Shown here: in pieces, positions 25,365-35,780 of the stretch | How the letters are laid out: the number at the start of each line of letters is the position of its first letter | How positions within the stretch are numbered: position 1 is the stretch's first letter | NCBI GenBank assembly: GCA_014529385.2 | Contig: CM043944.1 | Coordinates: 179,352,240 to 179,416,239 of the forward strand | DNA from: Adiantum capillus-veneris | Taxonomy: Eukaryota; Streptophyta; Polypodiopsida; Polypodiales; Pteridaceae | Direction: 5' to 3' | Length of the DNA: 64,000 bases | The notes under the pieces: model-generated | Databases searched by the model: none | What the model was told of the DNA's origin: nothing | What the model saw: only the letters and a program-made list of their open reading frames with translations | Translations under genes and position numbers: made by a program

Positions 25365-25981
25365 TTATGACTGCTTAATCAAGTGATCATTAACTTTACA
25401 ATAATGGCAACACATCTTCTTTTTTCCCTTATCACCATAATTTCCAGATGAAGTGTTGCCAACAGAAGCATTTGGAACAGAAGTTTTGACACTCGCAGAA
25501 AAACCATAAGAAGTTGCTGCATTGCTACTACCACCCTTTCTTTGAGAAGCAATAAAAGCCTTTTCAATTGCACGCTGTCTAGTCTTGTTTGTTTTGGAAA
25601 GTGACTCTTGCAACAACAATGTGCACAATGCATCGAACTTGAAAAGTTCAGGATTTCCTTGGGTCATAAGTCTGCAAGTACTAGCAAAAGCTTGGTAAGA
25701 ATATGGCAAGGCATCAAGAACAACCTAGATTTATGCACAAGGTAACTGTCTGAAATGACTCCACCTACAAAAATAAGTTGCTCATTGGTATCCTTGACAC
25801 CAATGTATATATCATCTTCCTCATGCATAATGTTTGATTTTAGCTCTTTATTCAACAAAGCAATTTTTTCCTCATTCCGACTTGTATAAAGACCAGCCAC
25901 AATATCCAAAGCTTGTTTTGTAGATTTTGCTGAACAAACATGAGGAGTAATGGTGCTCTTTACAAAAAACACAATCAACAC
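25365..25981 (-). pseudogene. Copia E gag with defective zinc knuckle
   Basis: UBN2-type copia gag in two frames (25981-25664 and 25709-25365). The helical part contains DIVAGLYTSRNEEKIALLNKEL, then a Ser/Asn/Gly-rich stretch. The nucleocapsid knuckle reads CHYCKVNDHLIKQS, so the last zinc ligand (Cys) is Ser. A further stop lies between the two parts. Confidence 0.7.
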
Positions 25982-26560
25982 ATGAGCCTGTGCATCGTTT
26001 ACATCCTAACAAGCTTGTTTTGTAGTAGGCAAAACAACTCTAACAACATTCTTGCAGCGAGACCTGCAACATCCTCAATATCAACTACATCCTTAGAACC
26101 AAGACGTACATCAATTACCTCCATAACATTTCAGACGCCCTTGACAAAAGAACATGTTGCATCATGTAAGTCCACATAGGGTAATTGTCCCCATCCAACC
26201 TGTCCTCAACAGCAAACATCCTGAACACATCTATGTTGTTGTCAGCCATGGAAAATGTCTGCACCTGATGTGAAAACTACCCAAAATGAGGAGAAACTGA
26301 GTGAGACTAGCATGTGCTATATAGAACAACCCACAATAGACTATATAGGACCTGTTATGTAGAAAACGGCACTGACAAAATGTTTTCACTAAGTGACAAA
26401 ATTGCATGTGTAGGCCTGCTTGTAGTGGAACCGTAGGCCAAAATAAGCCCGAATCAAAAATTTTGTCGACCTGTAAATGCCCTCCAGAGCTCATTGAAAC
26501 CCAAGAAAGCGAGAAGGGGTGTGTTCCAGTTGCTGGCGACTAAGCCCAAGAAGATGCAAC
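25982..26560 (-). pseudogene. Copia E N-terminal gag and leader, decayed
   Basis: Between the primer site and the recognisable gag there are only broken minus-strand frames, consistent with leader and N-terminal gag that have decayed. Confidence 0.5.
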
Positions 26561-26575
26561 TTGCTCTAATACCAA
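26561..26575 (-). promoter_or_regulatory. Primer binding site of copia E
   Basis: Minus-strand TTGGTATTAGAGCAA matches the 3' end complement of plant initiator tRNA-Met (TGGTATCAGAGC) with one mismatch and lies one base inside the 5' LTR. Confidence 0.9.
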
Positions 26576-26576
26576 T

Positions 26577-26801
26577 TGTTGGAATTAGGGTTGCAAGAAA
26601 ACACATAGATTGGAGAAGACAAAGGAAGCTTAAGGCACACAATAGAGAGTGTATTACTTAGTGTGCAATGGAGAGATAGATATCCCTAGAGTGATGGGCG
26701 TATATACAATGCACGGGGGAAAAGACCTCCTAAAGAGAGAAAAAATGCCTCAGCAGTCCTAGTGTGTTTACACAGATCACTACCACATGTATATGGTAAC
26801 A
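26577..26801 (-). repeat. 5' LTR of copia E
   Basis: 225 bp, TG...CA on the minus strand (TGTTACC ... CCAACA). Followed by the PBS on its inner side and by the caaat duplication on its outer side. Confidence 0.92.
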
Positions 26802-26806
26802 CAAAT

Positions 26807-27030
26807 TATGACTTGAAATTTTTGGAAATCTCTCACCAAGTGTCTCTTCTCAAACCAATAACCTTGGAGGTCTAGTGTGATTGCTATGTCCTGGGACTAC
26901 CATCACCGCTATATGACAACTTTTTGTTGAGGCTTGTTTTGACTATTCAAGTGCTTGTGGACCATGTTGCGGTTAACTATAACCTTATGGAAGAAACCTG
27001 ACCCTAATTTTGGTGCAGGTTTCAAAATGG
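26807..27030 (+). pseudogene. Element K gag, second part
   Basis: Removing copia E and one caaat rejoins the gag frame here (LKFLEISHQVSLLKPITLEV), then a stop. It supports the insertion model. No zinc knuckle or PR follows. Confidence 0.5.
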
Positions 27031-27574
27031 AAGCACAATCATCTTTTGAGTGTAATTGATGTCAAGAATGCTTTTTCAACAATTCTCTAAATCTATCTGA
27101 GAACTTGTTTGGTGATTTTGCTTGGAATTTTTTTGGAATTACTCCGAGTGGAGTAGTGAGAAATGATGTTTGAGAATGCTTGCACATACTCATGGCCCTA
27201 GACCCTTATGGTTATTTGCAAGGGGAGTATTGAATGTTTTGAAAAGTGTTGTTTTTACATATGTTCCGGACCCTTGTGGTTCTTTACGGTGAGAGTATTA
27301 ATAAGTATGAGTAGTGGCCTCTATATCTCATGGCCCAGACCTTTTTAGGTTATTTGCGGTAGGAGTAATGAGGGACTTATTGAACAGCTCATGACCCAGA
27401 CCTAGATGGTTATTTGCGGGGGGAGGGTTCATCAACAATTTTATGTTTCTATGTCTTGTAACATGCATAGGTGAGCGTTTGTGCTGCATTATGATGTGCC
27501 AACCACTTAATATTCCTAATTGGGAAAGATTTCTTGGGTATGTAATTTTAATGTATCAAGAGACATGTTAGAGA
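27031..27574. other. Non-coding, with a four-copy degenerate repeat
   Basis: A unit built on 'catggcccagacc-ttatggttatttgcggggagtat' occurs at 27191-27233, 27258-27301, 27337-27383 and 27386-27430. It lies between K gag and the truncated end of element G. No gene. Confidence 0.55.
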
Positions 27575-28455
27575 TCAACACCGTCTGGGTGTGATGGCTA
27601 GTAGATCAAGAATTGTGAGGTTAGCTATTTCACTTTGGCCATCCGTTTGTGGGTGATAGGCCGAAGATAAGTTTAGCCTTGTTCCTAAATTCTCAAAGTG
27701 ACCCTTCCAGAAATTACTGGTCATTCTAGGAGCTCTATCCGACATTATGGACATTGGCAAGCCATGGTACTTGAAGATTTGTGAAATAAAGAGGGTTGCC
27801 ATTTGATGGTCTTTGATAGTCTTTCTGACAAGTATAAAATGAGCTTGTTTGTTGAACCTGTCTACTATCATCCATATTCTTGTATTCCCATGGATATACT
27901 TAGGCAATCCAAAGATAAAATCCATGGATATGCTCTCCCATGGTGAATTACGGATTGGCAAAGGGTGAAGCAATCCAAGCTGCTTCCCTCTATCAAACTT
28001 TGTCTTTTGGCATACCACACATTTAGAAACACACTCTTGTATGTTGATTTCATGATAGGCCAATAGAAATATGTTTCAATCCCCTTTAGGGTAGACTGAA
28101 TCCCTCTATGCCCTGCATAAGAAGGAGCATGAGATTCATACATTACTTTCTCACGTAGTGAGCTAGTAACGCATAGTCTATTGTCACTACGTAACGCATA
28201 GTCTATTGCCATAGAGAAGATAACCATCTTGTAAAGTGGTCCCTCTTTCTTCCCTAGTGCAAGGGCTGAAATCACATCTCTAAAATCGGGATCAATAGCG
28301 TACTCATCTATCATAGAAGATAGATCATTGTGAGTTGCTATGGAAACCGCGTTCACTCTCGGCCATTTTGAGAGTGCATCGGCTACTTGATTATGCTTGC
28401 CAGCAATGTGAGCAATATGAAAATGAAATTGCAAAAGGAAATTTGCCCACCTCAT
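27575..28455 (-). pseudogene. Element G RNase H end and integrase
   Basis: The frame 28455-27868 carries the RNase H tail (HIAGKHNQVADALSKWP) and the IN zinc-binding His residues (YESHAPSYAGHRG). A frameshift near 28030 moves the rest to 28063-27575, with the Cys pair (CVVCQKTKFD) and the catalytic core: Asp in SISMDFIFGLP, Asp in IMSDRAPRMTS and Glu in QTDGQSEIANL. A 25-bp tandem duplication (28166-28215) sits in the N-terminal part. IN would join cDNA ends to host DNA. It is truncated before the C-terminal/chromodomain region. Confidence 0.8.
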
Positions 28456-29458
28456 TTGTTTTTCAGAGAGTTGGTCTGCGTCATGAAGTACTTAAGACTT
28501 TGGTGATCCGTTCGCAGAATCAAAGGAGTCCCCAATAAATAGTGCTTCCATGAGTCTAAGGCATGTAGAACTGCAAGGAGTTCCTTTTCATATATGCCTA
28601 GAGCTTCCTCAATAGTACGAGCCTTTAACTTTCATAGCCCATGGCGTGCCCTTCTTGAAGCAAAACAACTCCAAGGCAATCACTACAAGCATCACATTGG
28701 ACCTCAAATGGGTTTGAGAGATTCGGTAGTGTAAGCACATGTTGAGAGATAATCTTTTCTTTCGAAAGCATTGTTCTCCTTGGAAGACCATGTGTACCTA
28801 ACGTTTTTCTTTGTTAGGTCATGTAATGGTCCTGCTATTAGTGAGAACTTCTCTATGAAGCCTCTATAGTATGCAGACATACCTATAAAGATTCTTGAGA
28901 GATTATGTGACCTAAATACTGAATCTCTTGTAAGAAAACATCACTTTTCTTTCGATTAACAAAAAGTTTTCTCTCTCTTAGAACTTGAAATATTACCTAG
29001 AGGTGTTTCTTGTGTTTGTCTAATGAATTAGAGTAGATGATGATATCATCAAAGAACACTGTAGTAAAGGTTTGGTAAGGCCTGAATAGCTTCTCCATCA
29101 AGCATTTGAATGTGGCTGGTGCATTGGTCAAGCAAAAAGGCATGACAATGTATTTGTAAATACCAAACGTAGTTCGAAATGTGGTCTTTACAATGTCTTG
29201 ATCAGTTATCCTTATTTGATGATAGCCACTTTTTAGGTCAATCCTACTGAAGTAGGTAGACCCTTGTAGATTATCAAATAGGTCTTCTACCCGTATAACG
29301 GGAAATCTATTCTTGATAATGATCCTATTTAGTGCTCTATAGTCGACACACATACGATATGTGCCATCTTTCTTTTTCACTAGTAGCACAGGAGAACAAA
29401 ATGGAGATGAGCTAGGCCTAACCATGCCCTTCTCAACTAACTCATGCACTTGCCGCAT
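28456..29458 (-). pseudogene. Element G reverse transcriptase and RNase H
   Basis: 29458-28997 is an open RT frame: VEKGMVRPSSSPFCSPVLLVKKKDGTYR, first Asp in RIDLKSGYHQIRI, second motif VFFDDIIIYS (FFDD in the YxDD position). Downstream, the connection and RNase H are broken into short frames (for example 28791-28609) with stops. The RT core itself reads intact. Confidence 0.82.
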
Positions 29459-29635
29459 AATCTCCTCTTGTTGAGCTTGAGAAACTCTATAAGGAGGTTT
29501 GTTAGGTGGTGAACTTCTTGGAAGAAGTACAATTGCATGGTCATCATTGCCATGTTTAGGAGGTATCTCACAAGGGATGTTGTCAATAAAGACATCTTGA
29601 AACCCCTTGAGAAAATTGGATAACTCTAATTCCTT

Positions 29636-30190
29636 TTAATTGTGTATATTTTCTTTTGCTAAAACATAAGGTTCATTTTGAGAATCTTTAACAAAAATCA
29701 TGTATATGGAAATAGGGCTCTTTATTGAATTGTTGAAAGATTGTGTATGTACAATGGGTATAGTGTTACCCATTTCCTTAGCATCTATATACATATCTTT
29801 TTCCCTGAACATAAAGGAGATTCTCCTTTCAGGGAATTTAACATTGGCAGCCATGCAATCAAACCATGGTGCCCCTAGGATTACATCCTCATGCTTGAGA
29901 GGAGAGATAAAGAAGTCCTCTTTGTCCACATAGCTTTGGACATGGAGCCTCATTTTCCCGCTTAAGGGAGTGACTAAAGCTTCTTGCCCCTTGAAAGCAA
30001 TGTTTGCGGGTAGGACATCTCCCATCTCGTAGGCTTGTATGCCTAGCTTGGTGTCCAACTCTATAGATGTAAAATTGTGATTAGAACTAGGGTCAAAGAG
30101 AATAAAAGCATCATGTTCTCTTACCTTTCCCCAAGCATGGCATAGAGGAGATCCTTTGTGATGATTTTTCTCCTCTTGTATTTCGACCAA
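29636..30190 (-). pseudogene. Element G protease
   Basis: 184-codon frame. The active site is LFDPSSNHNFTS, aligning with LFDPGSTHDFIS of element F. The catalytic triplet D(S/T)G is therefore DPS here and DPG in F. The C-terminal half has EDVILGAPWFDCM. It lies between gag (stop in the knuckle) and RT. Confidence 0.7.
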
Positions 30191-31720
30191 GGTAGCTAAG
30201 GAGGATCATGGCAGTTGTTCTTTTGGGGACAAGCGCGGTACACATGCCCTTATTTGCCGCACTTGAAACACCGGTTATCCTTGCAATAACGCTCAAGCTC
30301 TTCAGGAGAGAGTTTATTTTTGCCTTTGTAACCTCCCTTCTCCTTAGCTTTGCTGGAATTGCGCTTAGGAGACTTTTGGACATTGTCCTTCCCCTTAGGC
30401 TCATTGGAACCCTTGTTTTTAGGGGGCTTAGAATTCCTATTAGCCCCTGTTTGGAAATTGATTTGAGAGGACACCATAGTATGATGTATTTCCGCCGATA
30501 TGGTGTGTGGCCTGTGGGAGTTGACATACTCTGCCATTTCTTCGGTTAAGCCCGCACAAAATTCCTGCTTTTGCTCTCCAAAATTCAACCTTTTTTCAAG
30601 ACAGTGGCTTTGAGTTGTAGGTCCCAAAACTTGTCTACATATTTGTGGATGGATTCATAGGGAGAGAGCTTCAAGATTCTCCATTCGGTGAGTACTTTGT
30701 CTTTGGCATCGGTGGCCAAAAACTGCTTCATAATGGAAGCTCTTAAATCTTTCCATGTTTGTGGATCTTCACATTTGGCTCTTAGGCTAGACCACCATTT
30801 TTGGGCGGACTTTTGAAAGTGCAAAGCTACATGGCATAGCTTAGAGGACTCCGTGAAGCCCTCATCTCCGAGCGCCACATCAAATTGTTGGATAAAGGCC
30901 AAGACTTTGTCTGTAGCACCAAAAGTGCCATCGTAGCTAAGGAAAGAGATGCTCTTCCTCCCTCTTTGAACTTCTTCAGCTTTGATGACCTCTTCCATGC
31001 GGCATAGGATTTCCTATGGCCTCTTCTTTTTGATGGTTCAAAGGTTGCACCATCACTTTCTTCAAAAGATGAAGAATTTTAGGAAGATGGAGAAGAGGGT
31101 GACCTCTTTCTTGCCTTTTTCTTTCCTTGATCTTTGTTGTCTTCACCAATCACTGTCATAAGAGGAAGAGGATGAAGAAGATGGAGAAGAGGGTTTCCTC
31201 TTTCTCGCCTTTTTCTTCTCTTGCTTTTTGTCATCCCTCTTTGAAGTATGGTGTGGAGAAGTATGTGATGGTCTTATGCATGTTGGAGGCAATGGAAAGC
31301 ATTTAGCCCGCCGTCTTCGTGGAGCCATCTCTATTGAGGTGGTGGGAGACTCACTTCTTTATCGTTCCTTTGGTAGAGGCTCTCGAGTTCTCCTTTGAGA
31401 AGGAGATGCGTCATCAAGGAGCAAATTTCCGAGCCCTTCATAGTGATCCTCTTCTTCTTCCCAAATCGAAGAGAGACCTCTTTTGTAAGTCTTGCAAGGA
31501 GGCTTCCTAGGTGCTCTCTCGTCATGGTGGGGATCTTGGAGAATCCCATGGTCACGAAGCTGCCATTGCACTTCACTATGGATTGCCCATGGCTTATTGA
31601 AGCCTAGAAACAAGATAGTTAACAAGCATTGGGGCATCATTAGTAGCTTGCTCATTAGCAAAATCAAAGTTATCAACATTAATTTCACTCTCTTTACTAT
31701 TTTCAGCCATTCTAACAACT
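30191..31720 (-). pseudogene. Element G gag
   Basis: Gag begins with a candidate ATG around 31710 (MAENSKES), is frameshifted through a Lys/Arg/Ser-rich segment (31328-31143; RRRRAK, KKARKRKPSS), and resumes with the capsid (30998-30585; ALHFQKSAQKWWSSLRAK...QFLATDAKDKVLTEW). The final part is 30627-30250, where the knuckle CFKCGK-stop-GHVYRAC is interrupted by TAA; F has Gln there. A ~55-bp segment is duplicated at 31084-31137 and 31166-31229. Confidence 0.75.
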
Positions 31721-32077
31721 TCTAGGTGTAAACTTTCTAGTTGTACTTTGGCACTTCAAGCCCTAGTTGCTACTATACCAGTGGCTTGAATACCATTAAT
31801 TGCAAGGAATAGAAGAGAGGGTCATTCAACACCAAAACAACACCGACTCTTGTCAACCTTCTAATAGCTCAATAGTGGTTAAGCCGTAGGCAAGCGCCAT
31901 AGGACTCCACTATTAAGACCATAGCTCTTGACGGTGATGCCCTGTTAACTGCACAAAGGCAAGCGCACTGCAAGTCTGAAAAATCCCTATTCTACTTACT
32001 CACATGCAATTAATAGTACCAACCATTGATAGATAGCTTGAGGACCTCCCTTCTTGAGCAAGAAAAGAGAAACCTTG

Positions 32078-32090
32078 TGCTCTGATACCA
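32078..32090 (-). promoter_or_regulatory. Primer binding site of element G
   Basis: Minus-strand TGGTATCAGAGCA is the perfect plant tRNA-iMet primer site, one base from the LTR edge at 32092. Confidence 0.92.
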
Positions 32091-32873
32091 ATGTAACATT
32101 TACTAGTCTAGTAACTTGTGTGTAGCGGAAAATAGCATGAGCATGGTCAGCATTTCATTAGAATAGATTCCTAATGAGAATAACAAGAGTGCTTGGGTGG
32201 AGAGAGCAACAAAAAGCATAACACCTAGTTAGATAGCATGAACAATACTTCAAAAGAGTGAGAAATTAAGCAAATGACAACAGTTGAGGACTAGATTTGG
32301 ATGGAGCCGGTCCCCCCTCCAAAAGGCTTTCTATTATGGTTTTTCCCATCAAGAGAGACATTTTACAATACAATACTTTGTTTTCCTTAAATTCTAGCTA
32401 GTGTAATGAAGATGGAAACTTCATGCACTAAGAAAAATACTTATCGAACACAACATCAATTCCCTCACGGTCTCAGACCCAAGACCTCACACATCTTTGA
32501 AGATGGTGAGAGCTAGCGGGGTATAAGAGTAGATTTAGAGGAAGAAGGAGTATTCTTACAAGAAAGATGTACATCTCCTCACATAATCACTCATGAATAT
32601 TAGCATATCTTAGCTTAGTGATTAGCATGGTAGAGGATATGAGCATGCATTGAAGCTTGGCTCTTGGTTGGATTTGCATCACAAAGCCAAGAGTTGTTGG
32701 TGTAGGCCTCCCTTCTCACAAGCTTGGAGTAGGTGATAAGCTTTCCATTAAATCTTGAGAAGGAGAGAGGGTATTCTTACTCCACACATGAGCTAGTGTG
32801 AGTGTGTAGGTGATAATGCCTTTGAAAAATCAGCCCCCTCTCTCTCTTGGTCAACCCCTCTTGCTAGCATCCT

Positions 32874-33197
32874 ATTGGTCCTCCCCAGGCTTAGCCAATG
32901 ATAATTAAGCAGCATAAGTGATAGCCTTCTGACATGTGTCCCCCTTTCCCATTTTGTGAGAGATTTAGGTAATTAATAAATGCAACTAAACTCTCATTGG
33001 ACCCCTTTGCCTCCTGGCCAATAGGAATCAGGCAAGCCATTTGGCTGCTGAATGCTCATTGGACCCCTTGGGAAACTGTCCAATAGTCTTCTAGAGAGAT
33101 TAACTCCCATTGGTTCTTTTATTAAGTGTTTTTAAATTAATTAAACTAGATTTACTCTAGCCTAATTCTCATTGGTCCACCTCCAAGGCCATCCAAT
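32874..33197. promoter_or_regulatory. Array of paired ATTGG...CCAAT boxes
   Basis: ATTGG at 32874, 32996, 33058, 33109 and 33171. CCAAT at 32895, 33018, 33080 and 33193. Four pairs are separated by 17-18 bp each, within a repeating 'ctcattggaccc...tggccaatag' module. CCAAT boxes bind NF-Y; the position in the U3 part of a minus-strand LTR suggests an enhancer. Confidence 0.6.
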
Positions 33198-33272
33198 AGG
33201 ATTTGAGTACACCTTGAGGGCATCTAGGCTAGGATGCTGACATGTGTCCCTCATTCACTTTGTGTAAAGGGA

Positions 33273-33301
33273 GCTTGTGTGTGTGTGTGTGTGTGTGTGA
33301 G
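33273..33301. repeat. (GT)n microsatellite
   Basis: Run of about 14 GT units. Confidence 0.9.
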
Positions 33302-33740
33302 TTTCTCTCTCCTCCCTTACTTGCAAGGATCGCCCCCTCCTATGTAGGGATTGATAAAGACTTTTTGTGACACACACTAAGCACCCAATTTCCCTAGCGT
33401 TTGACCTTTGGAGACACCTTTGAATTTTGGAACCTTAGCATTTTGGAACTCTTAATGGGCTACACCTTAGGGTCTTTTAATCCCTATTGCTGCACATTGC
33501 TATTTTGCACATGGGCCCCCCTTTGGATCCCTATTTTCCCTCCTTTGGATCCCTACCAATATTCTAGCTTTTTCTCCCCTGGCACTTCCCCATATTAAAT
33601 GATCATTTAGGAGAATTAGATATAATTTCTTATTATGACACTTACTCCAGGCCTGAATCCTCTTTGATGATGTGGGTAAGATCACCGATGTCCAACTCTT
33701 GGGAAGAGGGTACTATTAGATAGAGTTCAAGTGTCTAGAG

Positions 33741-34530
33741 ATGACATCTAAGGTGATTTCAATGAGCCTGCTTTGTATCCAAGGAGCTCAAGCCTACTTC
33801 AGACGATGGCATCATGGTTTTGACCAGACTATAAATGTGCTTGAGGAGGAGGTCGATTTGCCTATCTCGGTTTTCTTCTTAGGCATGAGGAGAGAGTACC
33901 TTCCTCTTCTCCCCATGTTTGAGACAATTTTGGAGTCTCTGCACACTGTAGCTTTAATTGTGTGTGGCCAAGGCCATGAGTTTACCTACTGTCTAGGTTC
34001 TTGTTCAAGGCACACACTCCCTCCCGAAGATGATACTTCTACCTTGTGTGAGTAGGGGTTGGATCAAACACAATGTGGAGTATTTGGGTCTCCTAAAATA
34101 GTGCTTCATTTGTAGACAAATGGGCCACTTGCCAAAGGCCTCAACACACGCTAGGGATCATACAACTGAAAATTGGCAGCAGGTGCCTATTGGTCACGGT
34201 GGTTGCAATCGACAGGGACAAGCTTGCTACACTACTCCCCCTCGTGGCCAACCTCTTGCAACTTAGCAACATTAGGTTCCGACAGGGACCTTTTTGACCC
34301 CCTTCAGCAAGACCCCCAGAGGAGACTCGGTCCTCTTCAACTCCTCCCCCTCCTCCTCCCTCAAACACTGCCGCTTTTCCTCCCTCGTCTCCCCCCCCCC
34401 CACCTCGTCCACCTTCATCTGCACCTCCCACTTCTCCTCTCTCGCGGGTGGGGCACTCAGCCTCATCTTCCAACCCCACTGCTACTCCTCCTCAGATGCA
34501 GGGTATTAGACACACGTCAATAGCAAGGTG
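33741..34530 (+). pseudogene. LINE ORF1 (RNA-binding domain, zinc knuckle, Pro-rich tail)
   Basis: FRRWHHGFDQTI...EEVDLPISVFFLGMRREYLPLLP matches the plant LINE ORF1 domain pattern ('W.pgFd......pvWVrl.glp..yl'). After a stop, KVEYLGLLK...CFICRQMGHLPKA (34070-34135) is a CCHC knuckle with the last Cys lost. The following 34294-34500 frame is Pro/Ser-rich, as in these proteins. It would bind LINE RNA. Several stops. Confidence 0.6.
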
Positions 34531-35210
34531 CTCTCTTGGTGATGCTTTCTCCCGAGCCGTGTGGCTTGGGAGGGACAGCCCCATCTGAGGCTGCTGCTTC
34601 TGGGTCAGACTTCCCCTTTTGATGTAGTCCCTCAAGGTTTTACTAGCTTTGACATTTGCAGACAATGGGACCTCTTTGAATATAGTCTCATGCGATTCCT
34701 CTCCCACCACCGGGAGGAGGCTTGCTTTCCAGTCCACGTGCTCTTTTTAGCTCAAGGCAATGAGTCTTTGGATCCATTGGTAGGTTTCTCCTTTCCGCCG
34801 TGCGGCAAGGACCCTACAGAGCGGACCCTTCACACAGCTCTTGGCTAGCTCTAGATCTAGGCCACTGAGTTCTCACACCACACAGGGGACCTAGGGGTGA
34901 AAAACCCGGTATAGACACTTTGGCCTTCAACCAAGTTCAACGTGACACTGTTGCATGTAGCAAGTTGCAGGCACATTGTGGTGATTTGTTTGATGACACT
35001 CATATCCCTCCATGCTATGTATTTGTACATGAGGATTCTTCGACAGAGGATGTAGCCCTATGGGCTGCATGCTTGGCGTGGGCCTGGGTGGGACAGTCAC
35101 TCCAAACGTGCTTTTCTAGAGGTTGCTCGGATATGGATTACTCCCCTTTCAATACAACCTCAAAGATAGCAAGGTTGGCTAGTATTGCAACATCTATTTT
35201 CTGTCATTGA

Positions 35211-35780
35211 GCCCATGAGAATTGTCTCATGGAAGTGCATGGATTAGGTGGTCCCCAATTTCAATGTCAGATGGGTCAATTGCATCAGGAGATTCATCGA
35301 TGCCTGTGAGTGGTGAGATTGATATTCCTATGTTGTCGGAGTATCATCTGTGTGAGATCCGCATTAGACATGTTGGTCAATTTTGCATGGTCGCTATGAG
35401 GTGTTTTGGTGAGCTCTATTTGGACCTTGAGGTATCGAGGGTGGGGTATATATGACTATTGTGGATTCTTGAAAGGAGGCCATTGTGGGCAAAGGTATTA
35501 TTGTGCCAAGTAGAGCTCAGTGGGTTACTATATAGATTCAAGGTTTCCTCATGGGTTTCCTGAACATTTACACGCCCAATGTGGCAAGTGCATGTGATGA
35601 GTTTTGGTCTCATGTTGTTGAGTCTTTGCCGCATGTAGAGAAATGGTGTGCTAGGGGGGACTTCAACATGTTGGAGGACCCCTCTCACAGGATAGGAGGT
35701 GGCCATGATTTAGTGCATGGGGTGGAGTTGGTAGCTTGGGATCGGCTATGTATGACTATGGGGGTTTTTTATGTTTAGCA
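35211..35780 (+). pseudogene. LINE AP-type endonuclease domain
   Basis: Begins MRIVSWKCMD, where the family has '(k)ivSWNvrGl', with Lys replacing the catalytic-site Asn. It continues through FLMGFLNIYTPN and ends with KWCARGDFNMLEDPSHRIGGG, the GDFN metal-site motif. Stops interrupt the middle. This domain nicks target DNA for target-primed reverse transcription. The C-terminal SDH motif and RT are absent. Confidence 0.7.

Larger units (their letters stand above)
21968..26801 (-). mobile_element. Element E: complete Ty1/copia retrotransposon with CAAAT target duplication
   Basis: It has two LTRs (21968-22196 and 26577-26801), a tRNA-iMet PBS at 26561-26575 and a PPT at 22197-22208, both on the minus strand. 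It is flanked by the identical 5-mer caaat at 21963-21967 and 26802-26806. Order on the minus strand is gag, PR, IN, RT, RNase H, the copia order. The coding region carries several stops and frameshifts. LTRs differ at roughly 12% of positions by my count, so the insertion is old. It interrupts K gag. Confidence 0.92.
27575..32090 (-). mobile_element. Element G: Ty3/gypsy retrotransposon truncated in integrase
   Basis: Minus-strand order: LTR (32092 upward), PBS (32078-32090), gag, knuckle, PR, RT, RNase H, IN. It ends inside IN at about 27575 without a PPT or 3' LTR. It is the same family as F but in opposite orientation, and better preserved. Confidence 0.85.
32092..33380 (-). repeat. 5' LTR of element G (right limit approximate)
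   Basis: Starts at the PBS edge with 'tgtaacattt' on the plus strand (minus-strand end AAATGTTACA). The outer limit is uncertain: no partner LTR is in the window, and 33380 is only where the character of the sequence changes. It contains a cluster of ATTGG/CCAAT boxes and a GT microsatellite. Confidence 0.6.
33741..35780 (+). mobile_element. L1-type LINE fragment: ORF1 and endonuclease, no RT
   Basis: Plus strand. An ORF1-like RNA-binding domain and a zinc knuckle are followed by a proline-rich stretch and an AP-endonuclease domain that stops at about 35780. The RT and 3' end are missing, which is the reverse of the usual 5' truncation of LINEs. A later rearrangement or insertion at 35780 is therefore likely. 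Confidence 0.7.
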
